Below, one piece after another: positions 14,531 through 22,802 of a DNA stretch of 61,725 nucleotides. Origin of the DNA: DASPHG01 sp035629775. Lineage in GTDB: Bacteria; Actinomycetota; Thermoleophilia; Solirubrobacterales; Thermoleophilaceae. The notes under the pieces are model-generated. The model made no database searches, was not told the DNA's origin, and saw only the letters and a program-made list of their open reading frames with translations. The stretch covers positions 1-61,725 of the forward strand of contig DASPHG010000029.1 of the NCBI GenBank assembly GCA_035629775.1, given 5' to 3'. Positions within the stretch are counted from its first letter, which is position 1; every line of letters starts with the position of its first letter. A program made the translations under genes and the position numbers.

Positions 14531-15662
14531 AGGGGGCCATCGGGAGCGGCGTCCCGGTCACGACCGCGGGCGCCGGCTCGGCCGACGGCAACGGGACCGG
14601 CGGCGCGACCGAGACGAGGCCGCGCGCGGTGTGGAACAGCGCTTGCGACGCGGGCGCGTCGGGATCCGACAGGACGAGCGGCCGGCCCTCGTCGGCGCCC
14701 ACACGCAGCTCCTCCTGGAGCGGCACCTTGCCGAGCAGCGGGACGTCGAGCTCGTCGGCCAGCTGCTGGCCGCCGCCCTCGCCGAAGATCGTGAAACGCT
14801 CGCCGCTGGGTGTGGTGAAGCCCGACATGTTCTCGACGACCCCCGCTATCTCCAGGTTGAACCGGCGCGCCGTCTCCGCCGCGCGCTGCGCAACCTTCTG
14901 GGCGGCCGGCTGCGGCGTGGTCACGATCACGAACTTCGACTGCGGCAGGAGCTGGGCGAGCGTCATCGAGACGTCCCCGGTTCCGGGCGGCAGGTCGATC
15001 AGCAGGTAGTCGAGCTCGCCCCACTCCACGTCCTCGAGGAACTGGCGAATCGCCTTGTGCAGCATCGGCCCGCGCCAGGTGATCGCCTGGTCGCGGCCCT
15101 CGAGGAAGAACTCGATCGACATCACGCGGATGCCGTCGTGTACCTCGAGCGGGACGATCTTGCGCTGCGCCGAGACGCTCGGCTTCCCGTGCACGCCCAG
15201 CATGCGCGGGATGGAGTAGCCCCAGACGTCGGCGTCGAGCGCCGCGGCGCGATAACCATCGGCATGCAGCGCGGCGGCGAGGTTGGTGGTCACGGTGGAC
15301 TTGCCCACCCCGCCCTTCCCGGAGCCGATGCAGATGACATTGCCCACGCGGGCGAGCGAACCGGACGGCAGGGAGCCGCCCCCGAGGCGCTGGCGGAGCG
15401 CCTGCTTCTCGGTGTCGGAGAGCACGTCGAACCCGACGTTCACCGACTGGACGCCGTCGAGCCTGCCGACCGCCTCTGCGACGCCATTCTCGAAGTGCGA
15501 GCGGATCGGGCAACCCGGAGTCGTGAGTGACACGACCACGTCCACGCGGCCGGCGTCGAAGAAGTCGATCCGGCGGACCATGCCGAGGTCGACGATGTTC
15601 TGGCGCAGCTCGGGGTCGATGACTCCCTTGAGGGCTTCGCGGACTTGTTCTTCAGTCGGCAT
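14529..15662 (-). CDS. mrp: Mrp/ApbC-type iron-sulfur carrier P-loop ATPase
   Basis: This 377-residue protein carries an N-terminal MIP18 (DUF59) domain (PTEEQVREALKGVIDPELR to about residue 80) and a P-loop NTPase of the Mrp/NBP35 family. The P-loop is IGSGKGGVGKST with the signature lysine; DADVWGYSIPRMLG, LIDLPPGTGDVSMTLAQ and VVENMSGF follow. It is involved in Fe-S cluster assembly or transfer. The start at ATG 15662 is set by the DUF59 homology; the frame is open far upstream but that stretch is low-complexity antisense of the next gene. The C-terminal CxxC of some Mrp proteins is absent, which is common in actinobacteria. Confidence 0.93.
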   Translation of the reverse strand: MPTEEQVREALKGVIDPELRQNIVDLGMVRRIDFFDAGRVDVVVSLTTPGCPIRSHFENGVAEAVGRLDGVQSVNVGFDVLSDTEKQALRQRLGGGSLPSGSLARVGNVICIGSGKGGVGKSTVTTNLAAALHADGYRAAALDADVWGYSIPRMLGVHGKPSVSAQRKIVPLEVHDGIRVMSIEFFLEGRDQAITWRGPMLHKAIRQFLEDVEWGELDYLLIDLPPGTGDVSMTLAQLLPQSKFVIVTTPQPAAQKVAQRAAETARRFNLEIAGVVENMSGFTTPSGERFTIFGEGGGQQLADELDVPLLGKVPLQEELRVGADEGRPLVLSDPDAPASQALFHTARGLVSVAPPVPLPSAEPAPAVVTGTPLPMAP

Positions 15663-15699
15663 TTCCGAACAGTCTGGCAAAGAGGGTTTCTCCCGCTGA

Positions 15700-15734
15700 A
15701 AAAGCCGATCGCCCGGGCCGAGGCCCGGGCGATC
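15700..15734 (-). terminator. Rho-independent terminator of the basic-protein gene
   Basis: A perfect 13-bp inverted repeat (GATCGCCCGGGCC, two-base loop, GGCCCGGGCGATC at 15707-15734) is followed, on the minus strand, by GGCTTTTTC. It sits about 100 bp after the stop of the gene starting at 16353 and about 45 bp upstream of the Mrp start, so Mrp probably uses its own promoter. Confidence 0.8.
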
Positions 15735-15831
15735 AGAGGGAGGAGAGATACTGCGTACCACCGGCGAATATGAGGCCGGCAGTCTTCCCCCGGGCCCCGC
15801 TCTCTCCGGGCGAGTCGGGGCTAAGCGGGTG

Positions 15832-16353
15832 CTACGCGAGCGTCGTGACCTGCTCCTGGACGCGCTCGACGAGCTTGCCGGCGTCGCGCTGCAGGGTCGT
15901 CGCGTTGCGCTCGAAGTCGCGGCGCGTCCGCTTGACCTGCTGCTCGACCTGACGGCGGTTGCGCTTCGCCAGGCGGGTCGCCTGGGTGCGGCGCTGGCGG
16001 AGCTCGCGCTCCACCCGGGTGCGGGTCCGCTTGACCTCACGGAGGGCACGGTTGCGGGCGGTGTTGCCGCGGCGCTCGAAGCGCTTGAGCTCACGCTCGA
16101 CACCGGTGCGGGTACGGAAGCCCTTGGCGGTATCCACGACATTGTCGCGCGCGACGAGGGCGGCGCCGACCGGGATCAGCACTGCACGCTCGGCCTGGAT
16201 GGCAAGCGCCTCGACGTAGGTGCGCTCAGCCTCGACGCGAGTCGCGGCGGCCTTGCGAGCGGCCTGGCTGCGCTTCGCAGCGTTGCGCTTGCGGGTGGCG
16301 GCGGCCTTCTTGCCGGCGGTAGCGCGGGTGCGCTGATCGGTGGTGGTGGCCAT
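15832..16353 (-). CDS. Small Arg/Lys/Ala-rich basic protein
   Basis: This 173-residue protein has a histone-H1-like basic N-terminus (TAGKKAAATRKRNAAKRSQA). A short apolar patch follows (AIQAERAVLIPVGAALVA, about 53-70). A long, almost continuous charged helix begins ERELKRFERRGNTARNRALR and ends RVQEQVTTLA. Roughly a quarter of the residues are Arg or Lys. ATG 16353 is preferred, with GGGGAG 11 bases upstream; a GTG four codons earlier is possible. It has its own AT-rich promoter region and terminator. I do not recognise a family; nucleoid-associated or phasin-like coiled-coil roles are both conceivable. Confidence 0.8.
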   Translation of the reverse strand: MATTTDQRTRATAGKKAAATRKRNAAKRSQAARKAAATRVEAERTYVEALAIQAERAVLIPVGAALVARDNVVDTAKGFRTRTGVERELKRFERRGNTARNRALREVKRTRTRVERELRQRRTQATRLAKRNRRQVEQQVKRTRRDFERNATTLQRDAGKLVERVQEQVTTLA

Positions 16354-16440
16354 GTTGCTACTCACTCCCCTTACTTAGTTATTAGTTCTAAGTTCGATAG
16401 TTAGGGTACCAGCGAACACACGTTCCTAAACGCGGTTCTG
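16354..16440 (-). promoter_or_regulatory. AT-rich promoter region of the basic-protein gene
   Basis: The 87 bases upstream of the ATG are unusually AT-rich for this genome. On the minus strand they contain CTAACTATCGAACTTAG and TAATAACTAAG, with TAACTA-type hexamers suitable as -10 elements. Exact hexamers and start site cannot be fixed by eye. Confidence 0.45.
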
Positions 16441-16449
16441 CGCCGCTGG

Positions 16450-17001
16450 TTACGTGAGGTCCGTCACAGACGATTCCGCGAGCCCGACGGCCTCCAGCGC
16501 CCTATCCCAGCCGCCGCGGTCGACGAACCAGCCCTGCCAGGTGACCAGTCCGTTCGGGCCGAGGCGAGCCGCAGTCCCGCCGTTGACCACGTTCGTCTCG
16601 AGGCCGCTCTCACGCCCCAAGGCGCGGAGGTCGGCGCGGATCGCGACTCGGTCGCCGCCGTCCACGACCTCCCGGACGGTCCACGCCCAGTCGCCGAACG
16701 AGTCGTCGATCGCCGCCCAGAAGCGGCGCAGGTCCTGGTGCCCGTGGTAATGCTCGTCGAGCCCGACACCTTCCATCCCGAAGACCTGGAAGTGGATGTC
16801 GGGTTCGTACATCAGCAGCACCACGTCCACGTCGTTTCGCGCCATCGCTGCGAAGGTCCTGCGCACTTGAAATCTGAGCAAGCGGCGCCGCACCGGCGAT
16901 CCCGGCGGCCACCGCCGCGCCAGGCGTGCGAGCGGGGTCACCAGCGCGGGCCCCCGGACGAGGAGGGTCTCCAGCAGGTCTCGCCCGACAGGCGCGCTCA
17001 A
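16450..17001 (-). CDS. SnoaL-like (NTF2-fold) protein
   Basis: This 183-residue protein has a C-terminal NTF2/SnoaL-like domain: FAAMARNDVDVVLLMYEPDI, EHYHGHQDLRRFWAAIDDSF, VDGGDRVAIRADLRALGRES and a closing WQGWFVDRGGWDRALEAVGL. Such folds serve as small hydrolases, isomerases or binding proteins. The TTG at 17001 is chosen because it overlaps the stop of the preceding gene as TTGA and the reading continues smoothly; a shorter ATG start at MARND would cut the fold. It is probably co-translated with the zincin gene. Confidence 0.8.
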   Translation of the reverse strand: MSAPVGRDLLETLLVRGPALVTPLARLARRWPPGSPVRRRLLRFQVRRTFAAMARNDVDVVLLMYEPDIHFQVFGMEGVGLDEHYHGHQDLRRFWAAIDDSFGDWAWTVREVVDGGDRVAIRADLRALGRESGLETNVVNGGTAARLGPNGLVTWQGWFVDRGGWDRALEAVGLAESSVTDLT

Positions 17002-18050
17002 AGCGCCACGACCGGATCCGCCTCGAGTCGGCCGATCCAGGTGGCCGGCGAGCGCAGCTCCCCGGCGGTCGGCAGGGCGGTCGGGGCGTGCCAGACGAAG
17101 TTGAGCCTCTCGATCCCACCCTCGGCGACCACGGCGTCGCAGAAGCGCTTGCCGTCCTCGTACTGCCTCATCTTCTGGTCGAGCCCCAGCAGGCGCATGA
17201 GCGCCCGCTCGGGCGCGGAACGACTGCTCCGGCGGCGCTCCATGGCGTCGCGCAGCCCCTCGTAATGCGGCAGAACATCGCTGCCGACCGCGTCCATCAC
17301 GTGCTCGGAGTAGCCCTCGACGATCGCCATCGCGCACTGGATCCGCTCCATGATCCGGCGCTGCTCGCGGGTCTGGACGAGCGCCGCCAGACCGCCCTCG
17401 CGGAAGCGCTCGACGATCCGCGACGGGTCTGGCAGCGACGGCAGGCCGCCCGCGGCCCCGCGGTCGATCCTCACCTCGACCGTGGCGAGGTACTCGCGCA
17501 GGAGCGCGCCGAGGTGCTCGCGCAGCCAGGTAACGCCGGAGAACTGGAGGACGTGCGTGACCTCGTGCAGCACGACCCAGCGCAGGAAGCTCTCCTCGTC
17601 CACCTCGAGGTCGTTCACGGCACGGGCCAGGTTCGGTGTGACGAACAGCAGCCTCGGCGGCACCTCGGGCTGCAGGAGCGACAACTCGTACTGGCCGAGC
17701 ACTCGCTGCGACATGTAGCCCATCACGAGCCCGACCTCGGCGGCGAGGGTGGCCCCCGCGGCGGCCCGCAGAGGCCCGGCCAGGGGGCCGGCGCCCCCGA
17801 GCCGCTCGTCGAGTCGTTGGCTCACCGGGTCCAGAAGGTCGGCGAGCGAGTCGAGGTTCACCGCCGCCCATTCGGCGCGCCCGACCTCGTGCACCGGCGG
17901 CGGCGCGCCGGCGAGCGCGAGGCCGCTGTAGGCGGAGACCTGCTCGACGGCTGTCGAGGCGGCGTCCGCGAAGTCGAATGCGACCCGTTCGCCCCCGTCC
18001 CCGCCCGCAGCGAACCGTGCGATCTGCCGGGCTAGGGACCATTCCACCAT
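16998..18050 (-). CDS. Zinc-metallopeptidase-like protein, F420-biosynthesis-associated family
   Basis: This 350-residue protein is a zincin_2 (DUF2342)-type protein. The zinc motif HEVTHVLQF (HExxH) is preceded by VDEESFLRWVVL. Other family stretches are YSGLALAGAPPPVHEVGRAE, VMGYMSQRVLGQYE, LLFVTPNLA and AMAIVEGYSEHVMDAVG (the downstream acidic third ligand region). The family occurs beside F420 genes in actinomycetes, but no F420 gene is in this window. GTG 18050 lies 21 bp from the divergent helicase start, so the two share a control region. Confidence 0.88.
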   Translation of the reverse strand: MVEWSLARQIARFAAGGDGGERVAFDFADAASTAVEQVSAYSGLALAGAPPPVHEVGRAEWAAVNLDSLADLLDPVSQRLDERLGGAGPLAGPLRAAAGATLAAEVGLVMGYMSQRVLGQYELSLLQPEVPPRLLFVTPNLARAVNDLEVDEESFLRWVVLHEVTHVLQFSGVTWLREHLGALLREYLATVEVRIDRGAAGGLPSLPDPSRIVERFREGGLAALVQTREQRRIMERIQCAMAIVEGYSEHVMDAVGSDVLPHYEGLRDAMERRRSSRSAPERALMRLLGLDQKMRQYEDGKRFCDAVVAEGGIERLNFVWHAPTALPTAGELRSPATWIGRLEADPVVAL

Positions 18051-18071
18051 CCGGACTTATCCTAGGACCGG

Positions 18072-21000
18072 ATGCGGGATCCGCTCGATGGCCTGAATGA
18101 CGCGCAAGCCCAGGCCGTCACGCACCTCGCGGGCCCGGCGCTCGTGATCGGCGGCGCCGGGACCGGCAAGAGCGAGGCCCTCGCGCGCCGGTTCGCGTGG
18201 CTCGCGGCACGCGGCGAGTCGCCTGCCGCGGTGCTCGCCCTGAGCCCGTCGCCGGCCGGGGCGGCGCGGCTCCGTGCTCGGGTGGAGGAGCTGCTCGAAC
18301 CCCCGTGGGAGGAGCTCCACGTCACCACGCTGCCCGACTTCTGCTGCCGGCTGCTACGTGAGGAGGCCCACGACGCCGGGCTGGACCCGTTCTTCGCGCA
18401 CGTGAGCCGAGCCGAGCGCCTTGCGCTGCTCCTCGAGCGAATCGACGACCTGACCCTGCGGACGCACGAGATCCGCGGGAACCCGGTGCCGCTGCTGGTG
18501 GCGTTCCTCGAGCGGATCGACGCGCTGAAGGGCGCGATGATCACCGCCGAGGAGTACGGCGCTCACGCGCGCGAGCTGGCGGACGCGACGGCCGACGCCG
18601 ACGACGCCGCGCGCGCGAACGCCGCCCGCGAGGCCGAGTTCGCGGGCCTGTACGCGGACCACGACCGGCTCGTGCGCGAGAGCGGCGGCCTTGACACCGG
18701 CGACCTCGTGTTACGCGCCTTCCGGCTGCTCCATGAGCGCCCCGACGTTCGCCTGCGTGCGTCTGAGCGCTTCAGCCACGTCCTGGTGGACGACCTTCAG
18801 GACACGGGCTTCGGGGAGGGGCTCGTGCTGCGCCTCTTGTGCCAGGACCACCGCCGCGTTTGGGCGGCCGGGGACGACGACCAGGGGATCCACCGCTTCC
18901 GCGCCGCCTCGCGCAAGAACTTCAGGGACTTCCGGCGCGAGTACGAGGACAACACCGTCTTCAAGCTGTCCGTGAGCCACCGCTGCGCCGGGTCCATCCT
19001 GGCGGCGGCGCAGACCGTCGTCGCGGCCGGCGGCCACCCGCGCATCGAGAAGGAGCTCCGCGGGCCGGCGGACGGGTCGGTCGCGTTCTGGCGCTGCCAG
19101 TCGCCGCGGGCGGAGGCACAGGCGATCGCGGCGGCGGTCGAGCACCTGGTCCGCGACGGGGTCGAGCCCGATGCGATCGGGATCTTCGTGCGCTCCGTGC
19201 GCGACGACGGATCGGTCCTAGCGGCGGCGCTCGAGGAGCGCGGCGTGCCGGCGCGGCTGTCGGGCACGTCGGCGTACTTCCAGCGGCTCGAGGTGCGCGA
19301 CCTGCTCGCGTGGCTCCGGCTGCTCGCCGATCCCGGTGACTCCGGCGCCGTGGTGCGCGCGCTCTCGCGCCCCCCGATCGAGCTGCGCTCGGTGGACATC
19401 GCGCGCCTCACCCAGCTCGCGCGGCGGCGCAAGCTCGACATGATCTCCGGCGTCGTCGCGGCATGCGACGGCCCCCAGCTCTCGCCCGAGGGGCGCGACC
19501 GGGCGCTCGCCTTCCTCAGGCTCCACCGCCGCGCCGCGCGCGCGTTTGAGTCGATGCAGCCGGACGCCTTCGTGCACCGCCTGATCGAGCGCATCGGCAT
19601 CCGCCGCCAGCAGCTCTTCGCGTCGCAGGCGGACACGGCCGAACGGCTCGCGAACATCTCGAAGCTCGTCGATCTCGCCGGTGCATACGTGCGCCGCTAC
19701 CCGCAGGGGACCCCGCGCGACTTCGCGCGGTACCTGACCGCCGTGGCGGAAGCGGGCCTGCCCGAGGACGAGATCGTCCCCGCCGGGCTGCCCAGCACGG
19801 TGGCCATAGTCTCGATGCACGCCGCCCGGGACATGGAGGTGAGCCACGCGTTCGTCGCCGGCCTGGACGCGGCGGCCGTGCCGGGCAGCGCCCGCCGGCG
19901 CGGTGACGGCGTGCCGGACGCCCTCCTGCGTGAGAGCGTGCCCGAGGACGGCGTGGACGTGCACGAGGCGCTCATGCGCCGCCTGCTCCACGTGGCGATC
20001 ACGCGCGCACGGAGGAGCGTCGTCCTCTCGTGGGCCGAGGATCCGGAAGGCGCGCGCCCGTCCCCGTTCTACGAGGACGCGCGGCGGGCGGCCGGCGCCG
20101 AGGAGGAGTTCCACGAGGAGCAGCTCTTCGGCCCTGCCGAAGGCCTCCACGCCACGTTCCGCATGATGCGCGACGAGGTGCTCGACTCGGTCTCTCGGGT
20201 CGCCGGCCGGCTCGGCGAGATGCGCCTCGACACCTACATGGACGTCGCGTCGGCGAGCGTTCGCTTTCTCGAGCTCCTCAAGGTCGCCGCGCTCGTGGAG
20301 CGGACGAAGGAGGGCCAGACGGTCGCCGAGGCGCTCCCGGAGATCAACGAGATCCTGCTTCAGGCGGCTACGCCGGAGGAGCGCGAGCTGTTCCTGACCT
20401 CGGCCCTCGACGAGTACCTGAGCGACGAGGAGACGGACGCGGTCCGCCGGGCGCGCGCGATCCGCGGCGAGGAGGAGCAGTCGCTCGAGGCGTTCATCCC
20501 GCGCCGCGGCGACGGATTGATGCTCTCGGCGTCCGACATCGAGACGTACCGGCTGTGCCCGCTCAAGTACAAGTTCGCGCGCGTCTTCCGCATCCCGCAG
20601 GAGCCCACGATCAACCAGCGGTTCGGCATCGTGGTGCACCAGGTGCTCGAGCGCTTCCACACGGACGGCGGCGGCTCGCTGGACACCCTGATGCAGCTCT
20701 TCGAGGCCTCCTGGCGCCGCAGCGGCTTCGGCGACTCCAACGACGACCTCCAGTTCCGTGCGAAGGCGGTCGCCGCGCTGACGCGCTACTGGGAGCTCGA
20801 CCAGAAGCGGGCGGGCAAGCCGGTCTGGTTCGAGCGCGGGTTCTCGTTCAAGCTCGGCCCGCACCTCGTCCGGGGACGCGTGGACCGGGTGGACGAGCTG
20901 CCCGACGGCTCGTTCGAGCTGATCGATTACAAGACCGGCCGGCCGAAGTCGGAGGACGACCTGCGCGACGACATCCAGCTCTCGCTCTACCAGGTGGCCG

Positions 21001-21224
21001 CGCGCGAATCGTGGGAGGTCGAGGCGCGCTCCGGGAGCTACTACTACGTGCTCGACAACGAGAAGGTGCCGGTGGCTCACTCGGACGACGAGCTCGCCCG
21101 CGTCAAGGCGGCCGTGACCGAGATCGCGGACTCGATCCTCGAGCAGGAGTTCGAGCCCAAGCCCAGCTATGAGCTGTGCTCGTTCTGCGACTACCGGATC
21201 ATCTGCCCGGCAGCAGAGAAGTAG
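18072..21224 (+). CDS. UvrD/RecB-like helicase with Fe-S PD-(D/E)xK nuclease domain
   Basis: This 1050-residue fusion has an SF1A helicase core followed by a RecB-type nuclease, the layout of AdnB/AddB-like recombination helicase-nucleases. Helicase motifs are VIGGAGTGKSEA (Walker A), LVDDLQDTG (motif II), GDDDQGIHRFRAAS (III), SHRCAGSIL (IV) and VAITRARRSVVLSW (VI). The nuclease shows GRVDRVDELPDG, LIDYKTGRPKS and QLSLYQVAA. Cysteines 829, 1036, 1039 and 1045 match the 4Fe-4S staple of this nuclease group. Motif II has DD in place of DE, and motif V (MHAARDMEVSHAF) departs from the usual AKGLE. It is expected to act in double-strand break repair, but it stands alone, without an obvious partner subunit. 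Confidence 0.9.
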   Translation: MRDPLDGLNDAQAQAVTHLAGPALVIGGAGTGKSEALARRFAWLAARGESPAAVLALSPSPAGAARLRARVEELLEPPWEELHVTTLPDFCCRLLREEAHDAGLDPFFAHVSRAERLALLLERIDDLTLRTHEIRGNPVPLLVAFLERIDALKGAMITAEEYGAHARELADATADADDAARANAAREAEFAGLYADHDRLVRESGGLDTGDLVLRAFRLLHERPDVRLRASERFSHVLVDDLQDTGFGEGLVLRLLCQDHRRVWAAGDDDQGIHRFRAASRKNFRDFRREYEDNTVFKLSVSHRCAGSILAAAQTVVAAGGHPRIEKELRGPADGSVAFWRCQSPRAEAQAIAAAVEHLVRDGVEPDAIGIFVRSVRDDGSVLAAALEERGVPARLSGTSAYFQRLEVRDLLAWLRLLADPGDSGAVVRALSRPPIELRSVDIARLTQLARRRKLDMISGVVAACDGPQLSPEGRDRALAFLRLHRRAARAFESMQPDAFVHRLIERIGIRRQQLFASQADTAERLANISKLVDLAGAYVRRYPQGTPRDFARYLTAVAEAGLPEDEIVPAGLPSTVAIVSMHAARDMEVSHAFVAGLDAAAVPGSARRRGDGVPDALLRESVPEDGVDVHEALMRRLLHVAITRARRSVVLSWAEDPEGARPSPFYEDARRAAGAEEEFHEEQLFGPAEGLHATFRMMRDEVLDSVSRVAGRLGEMRLDTYMDVASASVRFLELLKVAALVERTKEGQTVAEALPEINEILLQAATPEERELFLTSALDEYLSDEETDAVRRARAIRGEEEQSLEAFIPRRGDGLMLSASDIETYRLCPLKYKFARVFRIPQEPTINQRFGIVVHQVLERFHTDGGGSLDTLMQLFEASWRRSGFGDSNDDLQFRAKAVAALTRYWELDQKRAGKPVWFERGFSFKLGPHLVRGRVDRVDELPDGSFELIDYKTGRPKSEDDLRDDIQLSLYQVAARESWEVEARSGSYYYVLDNEKVPVAHSDDELARVKAAVTEIADSILEQEFEPKPSYELCSFCDYRIICPAAEK

Positions 21225-21233
21225 GGACCGCGC

Positions 21234-22103
21234 CTAGCTTTCGGGACCGCGCTGTTTCAGGTAGCGCTGGAAGTCGCGCGCGATCGAGTCGGCCGACGGG
21301 AGCCGGTCGGGCAGGCTGTCGGCCTGGACGTCGTCCATCCGCTGCTCGAGCTGCTCGACGAACGCCTTCACGTCGGGGTCGCTCGCCACGGCCTCGTTGA
21401 CCTGGCGGTCGTACTCGGCCGCGGCCTCCTCGAGCGGCGCAGCATCGACCGCGACACCCACAAGCCCCTCGAAGCCGCGGATTAGCGCGAGCGCCGCCTG
21501 CGGGTTGGGTGCGGCGGCGACGTAGTGGGGCACCGAGGCCCAGAGGCTGGCCGAGGGCAGGCCGTGCTGCTGGCACGCGTGGTGCAGGGCGCCGACGACG
21601 CCGGTCGGCCCCTCGTAGCTCGAGCGCTGAAGGCCGAGATCCGCGATCAGCGCCTCGTCGGACGAGAACCCGGTGACCGCCACCGGCCGGGTGTGCGGCA
21701 CGTCGGCCAGCAGGGCACCGAGCGTGACGACGAGCTTCACGTCGACCTCGTCGGCCACGCGGATGATCGCGTCGTTGAACGACCGCCACCGCAGCGACGG
21801 CTCGGTGCCGCGCAGCAGCAGGAGGTCGCGCTCCGCCGCCGGCACGTGGGCCGCGTGGAACGTGTTCGACGGCCATTCGATCACGCGCGTGCGGCCCTCG
21901 ATGAGCCGGATCGTCGGCCGCACCGCCGTGAAGTCGAAGAACTCCTCCGGATCGATCTCGGCGACCTCGTTGCCACCGAAGTCCGAGTGGATCAGCCCGA
22001 GCGCCGCCGATGCGGCCTCGCCCGCGTCGTTCCAGCCGTTGAACGCGCATACGAGCACCGGATCGCGCAGCTCCGGGCGGCTCGTCCAGCGGATCGGATC
22101 CAT
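21234..22103 (-). CDS. PAC2 family protein
   Basis: This 289-residue protein belongs to the PAC2 (proteasome-assembly-chaperone-like) family common in actinobacteria. Conserved stretches include LVCAFNGWNDAGEAASAAL, RPTIRLIEGRTRVIEWP, DLLLLRGTEPSLRWRSF, LGALLADVPHTRPVAVTGFS and YEGPTGVVGALHHACQQHGL. The C-terminus is a charged helix (EQLEQRMDDVQAD). In actinomycetes these proteins are cytoplasmic with no firmly established function; no proteasome gene is adjacent. It converges on the helicase gene with 9 bp between stops. Confidence 0.93.
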   Translation of the reverse strand: MDPIRWTSRPELRDPVLVCAFNGWNDAGEAASAALGLIHSDFGGNEVAEIDPEEFFDFTAVRPTIRLIEGRTRVIEWPSNTFHAAHVPAAERDLLLLRGTEPSLRWRSFNDAIIRVADEVDVKLVVTLGALLADVPHTRPVAVTGFSSDEALIADLGLQRSSYEGPTGVVGALHHACQQHGLPSASLWASVPHYVAAAPNPQAALALIRGFEGLVGVAVDAAPLEEAAAEYDRQVNEAVASDPDVKAFVEQLEQRMDDVQADSLPDRLPSADSIARDFQRYLKQRGPES

Positions 22104-22149
22104 CGATAGGACGGTACCCGGTCGGACCTCAGCTCACCCGGGGTGCAAC

Positions 22150-22170
22150 AAACGGGGTCCGTCCCCCTTT
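22150..22170. repeat. Palindrome with GGGG-TCCGT-CCCC core
   Basis: AAACGGGG, loop TCCGT, CCCCCTTT, with one C-C mismatch. It lies between divergent genes, upstream of the DUF6458 gene. The core resembles that of the terminator at 14510-14530. A second small inverted repeat (GTGGACATTCGTCCAC) follows at about 22174-22189. Dispersed repeat or operator cannot be distinguished here. Confidence 0.5.
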
Positions 22171-22229
22171 GATGTGGACATTCGTCCACGTCGTGATTGG
22201 CCGAGGCCCGTCGCGGGCACGCCGGGCAT

Positions 22230-22451
22230 ATGACATCCGGAATCTCGCTTTTCCTGATCGCCGTCGGCGCGATCCTCTACTTCGCCGTCAACGCCGACAT
22301 CTCCGGCCTCGAGATCGACACGATCGGCCTGATCCTCATGATCGTCGGCGGGATCGGCTTCCTGTGGTCGCTGTTCGTCCTGTACGGGGCGCGTGGGCGC
22401 ACCGAGGTCGTCGCGGACGACCGCGAGGTCATCCGCGAGCGGCGCCTCTAG
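22230..22451 (+). CDS. Small two-helix membrane protein (DUF6458-like)
   Basis: This 73-residue protein starts at ATG 22230 (MTSGISLFLIAVGAILYFAV). It has two transmembrane helices, the second being IGLILMIVGGIGFLWSLFVL, and a basic tail. The spacing and the GAIL, ILMIVGGIG pattern match the actinobacterial DUF6458 family from memory. Function unknown. No clear Shine-Dalgarno sequence is seen. Confidence 0.8.
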   Translation: MTSGISLFLIAVGAILYFAVNADISGLEIDTIGLILMIVGGIGFLWSLFVLYGARGRTEVVADDREVIRERRL

Positions 22452-22487
22452 GACGCCGCCCGCGGGACCCCCTGCTTCAGTTCAGCC

Positions 22488-22787
22488 CTAGCCCCCCTTA
22501 GGGGCGTACTTGAAGGACTTCTGACCCTTCGAGCACTTGCCCTCGGGGATCAGGTTGCCCTTGTTGGTGCAGGACCAGCCCTGCTGTTTCGTCCCCTCGC
22601 CGTACTCGCCCTTCAGGACCTTCTTGGCCTTCTTGCACGTGACGTTCTCACGCTTGGTGATCTTCCAGGCCGAGTACTCGCACTTCGCCGAGGCCGACGC
22701 GGACATGGACACCCCGGCCCCCATGGAGGCGGTCACTGCGGTGGCGGCCACGGCCGCGATAAAGGTACGCCAGATGCGATTGGTCAT
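22488..22787 (-). CDS. Small cysteine-containing secreted protein
   Basis: This 99-residue protein has an N-terminal signal sequence (about residues 5-34, ending SMSASASA) and a short basic mature domain with four cysteines (AKCEYSAW, VTCKKAKK, WSCTNKG, GKCSKGQK) that could form two disulfides. Nearly all mature charge is positive. I recognise no family. It starts 16 bp downstream of the P450 stop on the same strand, which suggests possible read-through. Confidence 0.7.
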   Translation of the reverse strand: MTNRIWRTFIAAVAATAVTASMGAGVSMSASASAKCEYSAWKITKRENVTCKKAKKVLKGEYGEGTKQQGWSCTNKGNLIPEGKCSKGQKSFKYAPKGG

Positions 22788-22802
22788 ACGACCAACCTAA
22801 GG

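Noticed and set aside
15663..16142. In-frame N-terminal extension of the Mrp gene
   Set aside because: The extra residues are Ser/Pro/Ala-rich antisense of the basic-protein gene, and a terminator at 15700-15734 separates the two; Mrp homology starts at 15662.
17002..18042. Long upstream extension of the SnoaL-like frame opposite part of the zincin gene's strand
   Set aside because: It lies in another frame of the same strand across the conserved HExxH protein; only the part after TTG 17001 has family similarity.
20030..21172. 380-codon plus-strand frame inside the helicase-nuclease gene
   Set aside because: A +1 shadow of the conserved nuclease domain with no motif of its own.
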